A DNA stretch of 64,000 bases from contig MCGO01000022.1 in NCBI GenBank assembly GCA_002104985.1, forward strand, positions 124,001-188,000, read 5' to 3'. Shown here in pieces: positions 34,586 to 46,874 of the stretch. How positions within the stretch are numbered: the stretch's first letter is position 1; each line of letters begins with the position of its first letter. The DNA is from Rhizoclosmatium globosum. Lineage: Eukaryota; Chytridiomycota; Chytridiomycetes; Chytridiales; Chytriomycetaceae. Below the pieces are notes generated by a model that did no database searches, had not been told where the DNA came from, and saw only the letters and a list, made by a program, of their open reading frames with translations. The position numbers and the translations under genes are program-made.

Positions 34586-37500
34586 ATGTTTGGTGCATTC
34601 GCAAGGGCAATTGACCCGGACAAGCGGCGGTCAAGCGCTGTTATTGCACATTCACCAAATACAGGACAACGTGGAGAGAATGATGAGGCTCTGGCTGCCC
34701 TCATCAACTATGTGCGTTCTTTGATGACCCAATTTAATACTTATCTTTTCACAATCCCATAGAGCGATCAGTTCCTTGAAATTGAGAAAGCCAAATTAGA
34801 GCTCCAGCGACAGCAGCTTGAGTTGGAGAAGGAGAAGGCTACGATGGATCAGGTCAAATTGGAGAAGACCCTCGCCTTCCAGCAACTGCAGCTTGAATTA
34901 GAGAAGGAAAAAGTTGCACATCAGTTTATGTTGGAGAAGGAAAGATTGGCGTTTGAGAGGGAGAAGTTTGAGTTTGAGTGCAAGAAATGGGAGGAGACAA
35001 AGGTCCTTCCAGCTTCTTCAACATACTCAGTCGCAAATACTGCCCCGGTATCGAGGATGATCGCGCCCTCGACAGAAAACTCGACCGCTCATGCAGTCAT
35101 TCCTCCACCAATCAATCAGTCTCCCAAAATCAGTCAACAAGCCAAAAATGCCAAGAAAGTTTTTATTTCATACTGCTGGTCCAACTCTCGTTCAAAGACT
35201 CTTAAAGATATCGAAGCAGGTGTCGCATCTACAGAAGATTTGGACAAGACGGGATTGTACGTGATACTCTTCCTAATAACACGATCACTAAATGTCAATT
35301 CAGCTGGGATCCAAGAAAGGAAACATATGAGATTATTCAGCAATGTGGGTATGAGCCTTGGCTGGATGAATTTGAGTTGAAGGTGGGCGAGGACCTGTTC
35401 TCGCAGCTTGCTCGTGCGTTGAAAAATGAGGGTACGTGTGTTTCCATATGAATAAGTGTATCTAATATTTAATCACAGCTGCTCTCGTGATTATTCATGT
35501 TTCTGATGAATACGCTCACAGCGACAACTGTCGTGACGAGTTTCTCTACGCCAACAAGTTGAAGCTCCCCATTATTCCTTTGATTGTCGGCGTTCCAGGA
35601 GCTTCAAAGTTTGTTGCATAGCGTTTTGTGTAGTCTCCTAATTTAATGTTGTTAGATCGATGGAACCTTGGGATGTGACGTCGCTCGGATTCCAATTGTC
35701 AAAGTACCTTTATATTGATGCAAGAGACTATCACTTCATTGAGTCGAAGAAAGAAGCGTTGATTGCGGCTATCAAAGGCAAGATGGAAGCTCTCGCGGCT
35801 GCCAGTAATGATGACGTGATTCCAATTGCTACGCTACCGCCCGTCATTGCGAGTACACACAAGCCAAAGAAAGTTTTCGTTTCGTACAGCTGGGCCAATT
35901 CGCGAAATCAAAAGATGTCGGATTTCCAGGCTGGAAGGGCGACAAAGACGGATGTCTTCGACGCTGGATTGTATGTTAATCGCTTGCTATGTCACTTAGT
36001 TTGCTGAATTTATCTACAGCTGGGATCCGAGAGAACACACACGCCAAGTCATCCAACGTTGTGGCTATGAGCCATGGCTTGATGTGGATCAATTAAACGT
36101 TGAAATCGACTCCAATCAATCGCTCGCAGATGTTCTTGCAGACGAAGGTTTGGCCGATTTAAGCTTTGTCGAGTTTGGCTGACAATTTCTGTAGTTGATG
36201 TTGTAATTGTCCATGTGTCGGATGAATATGCAGCAAGTGTCAACTGTAGAAAAGAATTCGAATTTGCGACATCACTGGATATTGCCATAATTCCCATCAT
36301 TGTTGGTGAACCCGATCTTATAGATAATACGTTAACGTAGGAGTTTACTTTGTTTGGTAGTCGCTTGTGCTTAAATTCTACATATTGTAGCAGGAAAAAG
36401 AAGTTAAAGCCGTGGAATAAGTCATGGCTTGGATTCATGATTAATCATTCGTTGTAAGTTTAAATGCCAATATTCCTCGCTGAAGTCCTGCCAGGTATAT
36501 AGATGTAAGAAACGCCAATGATTTGGAATCCAACCTCTCGAAAGTGGCTGAAGTTTTAGAGACTACAATGAAGTCACGAATTCCTCCTGAGCCGAAAACA
36601 GTTGTCGAAGCTCTCAAACTTTGCAACGAAACTGCTTTGTTGGAGATGCTGCGTTCTAAAAGCTTCGAAGAGTTGAACAGTGCTTTTCTGAATCAGAGAG
36701 CATTTTAGACATGGCTATCATCTTCGCTTCGTTGGAAACGATCAAGCTCATCATTGAGCGAGGGGCAAGTCTGGTCGACGGTAAATCAAACCCGATTCTC
36801 GCGGCTGTCAAGCGTGGATCTCTTGATATTTTCAAGTTTTTCCTCGATAAAGGATGTGATGTCAATGCTGTGGAAAAAACGAGCCTCTCTTCCCCACTCC
36901 ATATTGCCGCATGTATGTGTTTTAATAGGCGCATGATAGCTTTAAATTGCTAATTTTTACTCCAGCAAACGGAAACGTTGAAATTTGCGAGGCTCTTCTG
37001 AATCATTCGGCAAAAATTGAGCAAGTCAATAGATATGGCCTTACCCCATTCCTCGTGGCTATCAATTCTTCAGAGATTGAAATCGTTAAGCTTCTTCTTC
37101 AAAGAGGGGCTGACCCTTATGTCACTGACCCTCAATCAATGGGAAATGCAATCAACGCGGTCGCACAATCAATATGGGCGAAACACGAGAGCTCGAAATT
37201 TTTAAAATTCTGTTGGATGCTGGTGTTCCCGTAGATGTCATTGACAATTACGGATGCGACCCCCTTGAAAACGCAGTTTCGCGCAACAAACTTCAATGGT
37301 GATAGTGTTCTCTGCTCTTGAAAACAAACACGATCTTTTTACAGTCAAGAACCTCGCTCTAGTGGCTGCAACCGATGGCTGCCTTGAAACTCTCAAGTTT
37401 CTTACCAGTATCGACTGCCCAGTCAAATATGATCTTTATGAAGAAAACTCTAGTGGATTCAATGTTTTGGCTGCTGCTATTCTCGGGGGGCATCTTGACG

Positions 37501-40500
37501 TAGTCAAGTATCTCATTGAATTAGATCCAGCCCTTCTGGACACCAAAGCAAATTACCGGTATTCCATGCTGATGGTTGCTGCACAAAACAATCAGTATGA
37601 CATTGCCAATTATCTGTTGTTTGAATCTGGACACACTTTTGATCTCAAAGAAGTTGATCCAGAAAATGGATATTCCCTCCTTGCTTCGATTATCAGTGCC
37701 ATGGGTCTCAGTGTTGATTTAGTCAAGAAAATGATTAATCTTGAGCCAAAGTTGCTGTCCATAAAACAGCAAAAGGATCTACAATCTTGATGGTGCTCTC
37801 ACTGATGGGGCTGACTCTGAAATTGTAGAATATCTGCTCTCCGACGAGTGTGCTAGCTATTTGAAGTTGTCTGACAGAAGTAGAGAAGGAGAAACGGCGT
37901 TGACTGCTGCGATTGAACAAAGAGCACCTGAAACTGTTTGGAAAGAACTCATTGATCGTGAACCTTCTCTCCTGGAGGCTAATCCAATCAATCATAAGAC
38001 TTTGCTTCACGTCAGTGCGGAATTCAATAATTTCAGTGTCTTCAAGTTCCTTATGAACTATCCGACTTACAAGTTAACTTGAGGGACATGGATTCTGAAG
38101 GATACACAGCGTTAGCGTATGCTGTTAAGTCAAATTCTTCGGAAATTGTTGATTTGATATGCGATGAAGATGAGTCTTTGCTCAGCGATCGTGTCTGTGA
38201 CAGCGATATGGTATTTTTGGCTGCCCAATCTTCCTGCTGGGAAACTATTCCATCTATGCTGAACAAAAATCTGCTCTGAGATAGACTTTTCGATAGCCAA
38301 TGATTCTGGTACCACGGCTTTATTATTGGCTATTGAGGCTGGCAACATAGATTTACTCAAGTTTATTCACAGCAAAGATTCTTCTTTACTTGATGTAATC
38401 GACTCGAACGGAGAATCAGCTTTGATTAAGGCATGCTCAAATCGACAGCTTGAAATACTGAACTATCTCTCGGGTTGCCTGATAAATTGGCATTCGGTTT
38501 TGACTACAAGGATGCTAAGGCTGGACTGCACGACGCATGCCGTATGGTCTACGTCGTTAGAAACTGTAAAATTGCTAACTGAAGCAAACAAGAATATTGG
38601 CTCATCGCGTGTTCTTGTCGACGGAAACAAAGATCTTCTTCGTCTCGCGATCGAGAGCGGCTCCGACATCGAGCTCGTCAAATATGTGGTTGAAGCAGGT
38701 AAAATTGAGCTAAACAGAGTTTCGGATGATGATTATACGGCATTCGCATATGCCTGCCTGTTGGGGAAACTCGAAGTTGTTCAATATTTACTTTCGCTTG
38801 ATGCATCCCAAGTTCAATTCAAGCGAAAAGACGGTAGCACTGTTCTCCACTTAGCTGCGACAAACGATGATGTCGAGCTTTTGAAGTTACTAGTTTCGAC
38901 TCAGCAGTTTGTTCTGACTGATGTCGACGACAGTAATAAGACTCCTCTTGCTTGTAAGTTTATCCAAGGTTCTCTAAAATATTAATAAAAGTTGAACAGA
39001 CGCGATTGGAATCGGGGCTTTGAGTTGTGTTGAGTATCTACTTTCAGTGGAGCCGATGCAAACCAAGGCCTTACGTCAAATGACCAAACATCGGCACACC
39101 TGGCGGCAACCAATGATAACTTAGGTTAGGAAAAGCATTAATTTAATCTATTTTATAATTCTTTGTTAGATATTTTGAAGTTGGTGTTGAAGTCAGCCTC
39201 AGTTGATTTAGCTCAGCAAGACATTGAGGGATACACTGCTCTTGGTACCGCAATAAATTATGACAGAAAGCGACAAGCGCACTTCCTCTTTCACAAGACC
39301 CTCGCCAGTTCTCGCTTTTGGACCCAAGCAATGATGCGACAAACCTGGTTCAGTTGGCAGTTTTAAATGGCGATTTCGCTATTTTCCGGAAGTTAATGGA
39401 GGTCCCAAGTTTGATCTTCATCAAGTTAACACGTCGGGATTTCACCGCTAGCCCAGGCAGTTTCGGTATTTTGCATCCTTCCTTACTCATAACAAAGACT
39501 GAAGTCTTCTTCTCAGGGAAAATCTTTAGAATTGCCGCGTACCTCATTGGTCAAGATCCCAGTGTCCTTGATTTCAAAGACGTTTCAACAAATCAAAACT
39601 TGGCTCAAATTATTGTCTCATATGGAGACGATACGTCCATACTTAAGTTATGTTGCTCAAGCAGGAAGATGGACCTAGCCAATATTGACACTGAGGGCTA
39701 CACAGCTCTAGCCAAAGCTGTTGAAAACGGTTTCTACAACAGTGTTAAATATCTAACATCGCTTGACGCATCGCAACTCTCGTTTGAGAAGAAAAGGACT
39801 AAGAGCACTTTGATCCATTTGGCGGTTCAAAACAATGATAACCTTCTTTTGCTGCAATTCCTGTTAAGCTCAGGCTCGTTTGACCTTTCAGCAATCGATT
39901 CAGATGGGAAAACTGCGTTAGCTATCGCATATCAATTTGGTCGAACGGAATGTGCAAAGTATTTGGTCAACCGGAATCCTGAAACAGCATCGTTCATATC
40001 TCTGAAGAATGAAAACCTGGCTCATTTTGCTGCGCGAACAATAACTCCGTGCTTTTGGACTTGTGTATCGAAAATGGAGTATCGATTTGACGTTACGGAA
40101 TGAAGGTGGGCTCACACCATAGCTCTTGCTGTTTCAAACGGAAATTACGAGGTGGTAGCACCCTTGTGCCATCAACGAATCGCTTCTCCTTTGTGAAATG
40201 AGTCAAACAATCGAAGCTTATTGCATCTGTCGATTCTTAACGACGACAACTGCCGTTTACTCCAATTCCTCCTCAATCGCGGTGAATTGAATTTCGATCT
40301 GACTCAAGTTGACTCCGATGGGCATACAGTCTTATCCTACGCGATCTCGAATAATCGTTTCCAGTCAGCCAAAGTCCTTATCAACACTAATCCAAGTTTG
40401 TTGGGCTATGTTAACCCGCAAAATCAAAATATGGCACAGCTGGCAGTTTCTGTTGGATGCAAAATGCTCAATCTTGTTCTTGCAGCGTATGAGTTTGATC

Positions 40501-42974
40501 TGAACCATACAGATGTTTCTGGTTTGACAACTTTGGCTGTCGCTGTGACGAACGGCGATACGGCATCTGTTCGAACTTTGGTTACAAAGATCCATCACAA
40601 TTGCGGTATGTTGGAGTAGATGGAAGCACCTTGCTTCACCTGGCTGTTAAGACGACAACAACTTTGAGATTCTGAAGGTACTTCTTTCGAAGTCGGATAT
40701 GCTGGACTTGAGTCAGGTAAATTTAGACGGGCATACCGCTTTATCTGCGGCTTTATCTGCATCGTCAACACGGTGTGCAAAATATTTTGCTGCATTCCTA
40801 ACTTCCACTGATAAAAGCCAATTCAATTACATTGATGTGTCGAGAAACAAGTCATTGCTGCATTTTGCAATGGATGGCCTGATGATGAGGAACTTTTGAC
40901 AGTTTTGTTGGAGAATGGGACGTTTGATCTAACTCTTGTTGATGCTGACGGCTTTACTCCGTTTTCTCGCGCACTTTTGTCAGGAAGCATACGTTGCGTT
41001 AACTACCTCTATGCCCTGGATCCAACGGTTTTGAGTTTTATTCCAAATCCGGCTTCAGGCTTGAAATCGCTTGTGCAGTTAGCGGTAACCATTATTTCGG
41101 AAATTATATGAATTTATTAATATTTTATGGTTCCGTTATTAGGTCCAAAACTACGATTCCCTGGAAATGTTGGAAGTGCTGTTTAAATCCCCAAGCATTA
41201 TGAGCGACCTTGCTCATCTCGATTCAAGCAAGAACACCTTCTTTATGACTTGCATCGAAAACGAGAGACATGCTTGTTTTAAGTTTGGTGTCAATCGCAT
41301 TTTTGACTCGAATTATGAAATCTTACGAGTTTCAAACTCTCTGAATCAATCTTTACTTCATTTGGCTGCCAAGAGTTTAAAGCTTTTGAAGATGGTCACA
41401 TCCTATTGCAGCTTTGACGTTCATCAAAGAGATACAAATGGGATGACTCCTCTTGCTCTTGCTATCAAAGCCGGCGAATACCAAGCAGCGGAGTTCATTT
41501 ACACCCTTGATCCATCAACATTGAAGTTTGAACTTGTATCTCCACTGTCAACACTTCTACACATCGCTGCTGATAACACTCAAGAAGTCAAAGTCTTCAA
41601 GTTCTTGATTGAATACGGAAAGTTTGATTTGCATCAAATTGGCGGACAGAACCAATTACCCCATTTGTAGTTGCTCTTCAGCAGAATAATCTCAGTGTGC
41701 CAAGTATCTCTTGTCAATCGATTCCACGATTATTGACTTTAAAGGTACAAATGGATATCACAGCAACATCTCTGCACTTACAGCATACTTGAATGAATCA
41801 AACGGCGGCGACGTCAATGTTCTTCGATTCTTATTGAGTGACTCATATCGATCAAAATTCGATTTGAGAGAAACAACAATATACGGAGATAGCCCACTGG
41901 CTCTTGCCGTGTCACTCGGGTATTCTGATTGTGCGAAATATCTGTTATCAGTGGATCCCACATTGTTGACAACCAGCCAATGCTGTGACGGCCTTACAGT
42001 TTTAGAGACAGCGGCGTTCTACAATTCCGAGGAGATACTGGATTACATACTCACTTGTTGGAACCAAAGTGAATTGTCACTGATGATGATTCATACTTAT
42101 CGCTTTTGGCGTATGCCACGTTTGGAGGAGAGGGTGTGAGAAGTAAGGTCCTTGCGCTGAATGAGAAATATCAAGTAGCGGTCGGTGCCGTCGTAGTAGA
42201 GGAATCAATTGTGGATCCGCAAATGTTTGCCGTTTTGTCTGTGATTCAATCCGAGACTGTTGTAAAGACACTTCCTCGTGCCGAGCTTGCCTTGAAGCGG
42301 GGTTACATTGCTGGTGCGAGAGACAAGAATTTGGATCAGATCAAGTTACTAGACAAGATTGGTGTCAAATTTGATGCCCATTTGGAATCGTCTGGGGCTT
42401 CTGCGTTGGCTTTGCAGTTGTTGATTGTATTGAAGCTGTCGAGTATTTGTGGAACCTGGACAATACCAACTTGATTGCATCTACAGTAACAAATAAGTCA
42501 CTGTTCAAGGCTGCATGCGGAAAAGATGGTGTTTTGGCAGCTGCCACCCTTTTCCTTGAGAAGGGAACAGATCCAAATATGGCTGTAAATTCATTGCTGC
42601 TTATCCTCAATATGAAGGGTTTACAGCCCTTCACGAAGCTTGTTCTCTTAAACGAGTCGATTCGATTCGCTACTTGTTGAGTGTGGCTGCCGTTGATGTA
42701 CCTGTCAGGATGTGAATGGTTCGACTGCTTACACATTCTTGCATCTGTAGGCTTGACTACAACTGACTGTGTCGACGGCTTTGACCATGATAATGAGGAC
42801 AAAGACAAACTGGCGGAGCTCATTCAAGCCTTTATTACAAAAGGCGCAGATATTAACGCAATTGACAAACAAGGTAGAACAGCTATAGATATTGCGAAAA
42901 CATCTATTGGATCTGTGAAGAGTGAAAGTGATCTGATTAGAGTTCTGTGTGCGATCGCCGGGAATGTTCCTTAA
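34586..42974 (+). CDS. Giant coiled-coil, TIR, TIR, ankyrin-repeat protein
   Basis: Exons at the 5' end are 34586-34711, 34763-35256, 35304-35431, 35479-35608, 35656-35970, 36020-36147, 36195-36336, 36391-36453 and 36495 onward. The product, about 2,600 residues, begins with a Glu/Lys coiled coil (LELEKEKAT, REKFEFECKKWEE), then two TIR domains, then ankyrin repeats to the end (GRTAIDIAKTSIG). TIR domains oligomerise and many cleave NAD+; ankyrin repeats bind proteins. The 5' part to 36690 reads cleanly. Beyond it the frame shifts about once per 250 bp, each consistent with a missing base in a short run; within each block the ankyrin pattern stays intact. It is either intact with sequence errors or a gene in early decay. 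Confidence 0.8.
35153..35608 (+). other. TIR domain 1
   Basis: Strand A reads KKVFISYCWSNS. After a spacer and WDPRKETYEII comes GYEPWLDEFELKVGEDLF, where the Glu codon at 35374-35376 precedes the conserved Leu, the position of the catalytic Glu in plant-type TIR NADases. VSDEYAHSDNCRDEF and LPIIPLIVG complete the fold. Introns fall before the WDPR and after NE. Confidence 0.8.
35867..36336 (+). other. TIR domain 2, Glu replaced by Gln
   Basis: KKVFVSYSWANS, WDPREHTRQVI, GYEPWLDVDQLNVE and VSDEYAASVNCRKEF match domain 1 closely. The residue before the conserved Leu is Gln (codon 36090-36092) and the following Gly is Glu, so this copy may lack NADase activity. Its introns sit at the same codons and phases as those of domain 1. 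The C-terminal helix continues over two further short exons to about 36540. Confidence 0.75.
36600..42970 (+). repeat. Ankyrin-repeat array
   Basis: About 2,100 residues, or roughly 55-60 repeats, alternate in a double unit of about 66-70 residues: one repeat with SLLHLAAxN..LLxFLL and one with FDLxxVDxDGxTALAxA then CAKYLxxxDPS. Examples are DSDGKTALAIAYQFGRTECA and DSDGHTVLSYAIS. The two-repeat periodicity implies growth by duplication of pairs. Confidence 0.7.
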
Positions 42975-43181
42975 TCTGTTTCAAGTTCTTTCAATCATAA
43001 TGATAATTCAGAGTAAATTGATGGATAAAACGACGAGTCCGCTCCAATACTTTTATTATATTTCGTGTCTCAGGACAGATCGTAAACCAAGGTATTTATT
43101 TTGTTTCAAGACCTAGACACTTGCGTGATTCACAGGTTGAGTCAACTTGATTAGTTTGGGTGGCAACTTGAAAACTCATCT

Positions 43182-45533
43182 GAAAATGCCGCTTCCAACA
43201 TCGCTGCACTACTCAAGCGCGGCCACACAGCGCAAGGCCCACGGCCAATCAATAACAAGCCCGTCCTCTTATTGGGGCACGTGGCGCGCGGCATCGACTG
43301 GGCGCAAGGACCCACGTTTGCCGCGTCAACTGAATCGCCGGTGCTCGAGACGCGCGGGCGACTGTCGCTGTACCACAATCTTGTCTCAAGGCACATTTCA
43401 GATCAAAAGACGCGGAATCAGGCGGCCCTGGTATACGACGGTCCACTGGCCCTCAATCCAAAGGTGTCGTGTGATTGACTCCCACCCACACAAAGAATAC
43501 GCCACTAACACAGACCCATGTGCTCTCTCTAGGGCTCCCGCGGTGTCAAACAGACGCTCTCGTATGCACAGCTGGACCAGTGCGTGCGTGCCGTGGCCCT
43601 GAAGCTGCTTCGCCTCGGCGTGACCACCGGCGATGTGTTCTGTTGTACATGCCGATGGTGCCCGAGGCTGTGGCTGCGATGCTTGCCTGTGTGCGCATTG
43701 GTGCTGTCCACGCGGTTGTCTTTGGCGGATTTGCGGCGGCGGAACTGTGAGTCGCGTTTCCTTTCATTGCTGATATCACAGTCACTCATCAAAGCCACTT
43801 ACCTAGTGCAAAACGAATCAACGATGCAAAGCCAAAAGTTATCATTTATGCTTCCTGTGGCCTTGAGCCCAATAAGCTGTTTCCTTACAAGTAGAGTGCC
43901 ATTGTTGGACCATAACGTACTTTGCTGACATCGAAATCAAACAGACCTGCTGTCGATGAGGCCCTCGCTCAATCAGCTTATAAACCTCCCCATCTCATTC
44001 TTCTGAACCGCCCAGAACTTCCAATCAATCCTTTTCCTGCTGACGGGATCCACCACCCTTTCCCCATTCCTCTCCACTACCGCGAACACGAAATGAAAAC
44101 TATGCCTGACCCTGTTGTTTTGGATGCTGGAGCTCCATTGTATCTTCTTACACTTCTGGGTCCACTGGTACCCCCAAAGGTGTCGTAAGAGATGTTGGAG
44201 GCCATGCCGTCAGTTTGAAGCATGCGATGGACTCAGTCCTTGGTGTCAAGAAAGGAGAGGTCTTTTTTGCTGCCAGCGATATTGGGTAAGCCACGTCTTT
44301 GCATATATTCCGAATCATTGACATATTCATCCTCAAGGTGGGTCGTCGGTCACACTTTTATAGTGTACGGACCTCTCATCCAAGGCTGCACAACAGTTTT
44401 GTACGAAGGCAAACCAATTATGCCCGGCGTAGATGGCGCCGGTGCATTCTGGCGACTCATCCAGGAATACAAAATCAATGCCCTCTACACTGCCCCTACT
44501 GCAATCCGCGCAATCCGCAAAGAAGACCCCGACGGTCTCCTTCTCAAGAAATACAACCTCAAATCCCTTCACGACGTGTTCCTTGCGGGTGAACGATGTG
44601 ATCCAGACACTGCCGTCTTTTTCACACAAAACTTGGTGTCAGCTTGCGTGACAACTTTTGGCAGACGGAAACAGGGGCCCCAATTACCGGTGCATGTGTA
44701 ATGCGTGATGGACACTTGACTTTACCAAAGATGGGAAGTTGTGGGCCTCCTGTACCTGGATACGATGTTCGTGTCCTTGTGCCTCCAAAACACCACAAGG
44801 ATTATGAAAACACACATGAAAATTCTCCAGGAGTGAGTTCCCAGCGGCTGTCGAAGTTGCGACCAAAGATTGGGTTCCTGCGAGTGCTGGTGAAGTTGGG
44901 CTTTGGTAGTCAAGTTGCCTCTGCCCCCAGGATGTTTCCCAACGCTTTGGAATAACCACGCAGGATACAAGAAAAGGTTTCTTCCTTGCTTTATCTTTTA
45001 TCCTCTACTAACATTCTTACCCAACCAACAGTTACTTTGAAAAATTCCCTGGATATTATGACCTCACTGACCAAGGCTACATTGACAAAGACGGCTACCT
45101 CACCGTCCTCGGCCGCTCCGATGACGTCCTTAACGTCGCAGGCCATCGCTTTCCTCCGGCGGAATGGAAGAAATCGTATCCTCACATCCACGTGTCGCCG
45201 AATGTGCCGTCGTCGGCACATCAGACCCACTGAAGGGTGAAAAGCCTATCGGCTTCATTGTTCTCAAAGCCACATCCGCAGGACAAGACGATTCTGCACA
45301 AGTGGAGCGGGAGTTGATTGCAGCTGTCCGAACCAAGATTGGCGCTGTGGCATGTTTTGACCGTGTTGTCGTGTTGAAGCGGTTGCCCAAGACGAGGAGT
45401 GGAAAGATCTGAGGCGCAGCTTGAGGGGGATTGCGAATGGTGAGAAGGTTGTTGTTCCCGCACTATTGAGGATCCAGAAGTTTTGAATGAAGTTGCCAAG
45501 GCTTTGGGAGCAAAGAAGACGAGTAAGTTGTGA
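43182..45533 (+). CDS. Acyl-CoA synthetase, ACSS3/propionyl-CoA type
   Basis: Activates acetate or propionate to the acyl-CoA through an acyl-AMP. Conserved blocks in order are [44 protein letters not shown], the AMP-binding loop [72 protein letters not shown] and PKTRSGKI with the catalytic Lys. VVRDxGGHAV and the C-terminal spacing favour the propionyl-CoA synthetase/ACSS3 branch over acetyl-CoA synthetase. About five introns and at least five single-base breaks (for example near 43640, 44150, 44645, 44835 and 45155) are present. The first exon and start codon are not certain; homology is visible from about 43182. The stop is at 45531-45533. Confidence 0.8.
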
Positions 45534-45706
45534 GAGGGAGGAGTTGTTCGTGTTGATTTCTTTGTGTTCGATGATGTCCATCAAATGAACTTTTTTGAAT
45601 TATCTGTGATTATAGTTGGTTATATTGATCCTCATTTTATTTCTAATACTGATGTTTGGAGGAAATTCTGGGAAAGAAAAAAGGATAAAGGTTGGAAAAG
45701 TACGGC

Positions 45707-46874
45707 TTAACAAGACGAAGAGCAGTAAGAAGCAACTTCATCAACACAAGTTTGGTCCCAGGCAGTGGTGCAACAGTAAGAATCTGCGTCACAAACAGCT
45801 TTGGCACAAGCACTGCAAGAGCTTGACAATGGAACGCTGCCAGCCACACAAACGCTGTGTGGGCAACGAGAGTTTGCAGTTGTAGTCTTGACTGGAACCT
45901 TAGTGGTAGTAGTCTTGACCACAACTTTGGTAGTCGTTGGTCCAGATCCAGTAGTAACAACGCAATTGCCATCAGAATTCGACCAAAGCTTCTGCACAAC
46001 ATACGTAACCCCATCACTACCCACAGTCTTTCCCTGCTGCGCATTGCAAAGGTCTCCAATCTCACCCAACGACTGCCCATCGTCATTCCATCCCGTGATG
46101 GGGCTTGGATCCGTCATGGTCTCAGCGAGTTCGTGAGACGCGACAGAAAACATGTTGTTGATCAATTGCGCATCATTTCCACAGCCTCCAGCACAGGCCC
46201 GCCTTGGTCCGGCATGACACCGTAAAACAACTGGGAGACACCGACGTTGAGGCGGAAATATCAACGGCATTGTGGTATGCACAGAAGTAGCTACACGACG
46301 CGTATTGTCCCTACAATAACTCCATCAATACCAAGAAAATAAAATAATAAGAAAGTGAGTGTGACACGTACAGTCGTGATTGAAACACCCGGTGCGAAAT
46401 GGATCGGATAATACGTGTTGGCCGTTGGCTTAAGTTTTCCCGATTGCACAAGGTTGTACAACATTGTCTGAATGTCGTTTTGATCGTCGAGGGTGCTCTT
46501 TCCCAGCGTTGGGATCGCGATTCCGGGGACAGCGGAGCCACGACCGATACTGTACTGGTACATGACGTCGGCCCATGGAGATTGCACGACGCTAGCGTAA
46601 AAGCGTCGGTTTGCTTTTGGAATTGGGCGTTTCCGTAGTAAAGGGGGTGCACGACGACTAGTTGAGGGAGGTGGTTAGTGGGTGTTTTGTGAGAATTGAA
46701 AACCTGTACCATTGGAAAGGAGGGGACCATTGTGGTACGTCATGTGGTACGTTCCAGCTGCTTTAACCTTGGCGTTTTGGATCATGGGCTCCACATTGGT
46801 CATGTGCTGGAGAATTGGGAACTGGTATTCCGCCCAGCAAGGCTGGCGAGGGCAAGGACAGTAGCTGCGAGCAT
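45707..46874 (-). CDS. Secreted exordium-like protein with Cys-rich C-terminal domain
   Basis: A signal peptide (MLAATVLALASLAG) begins at 46874. The body has TYHMTYHNGPLLSN, HPLYYGNAQF, ANTYYPIHFAPGVSIT, CSYFCAYHNA, and VASHELAETMTDP then GEIGDLCNAQ, the pattern of the EXORDIUM/phosphate-induced family and its fungal relatives. HELAE is not a complete HExxH zinc site. A Thr/Val/Lys linker follows, then a 50-residue domain with about ten Cys (CSACAKAVCDADSYCC, WDQTCVDEV) that I associate with secreted chytrid and bacterial proteins. Introns lie near 46664-46708 and 46312-46370. Single-base breaks occur near 46843, 46596, 46235 and 46200. Confidence 0.65.

Noticed and set aside
34586..42974. 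Calling the TIR-ankyrin locus a pseudogene
   Set aside because: The frame changes are one-sided, often in homopolymers, and resemble those in essential genes of the same window, so decay is not shown.
46130..46175. HELAE as a zinc-protease site in the exordium-like protein
   Set aside because: The second His of HExxH is absent and the surrounding pattern fits exordium-type proteins.
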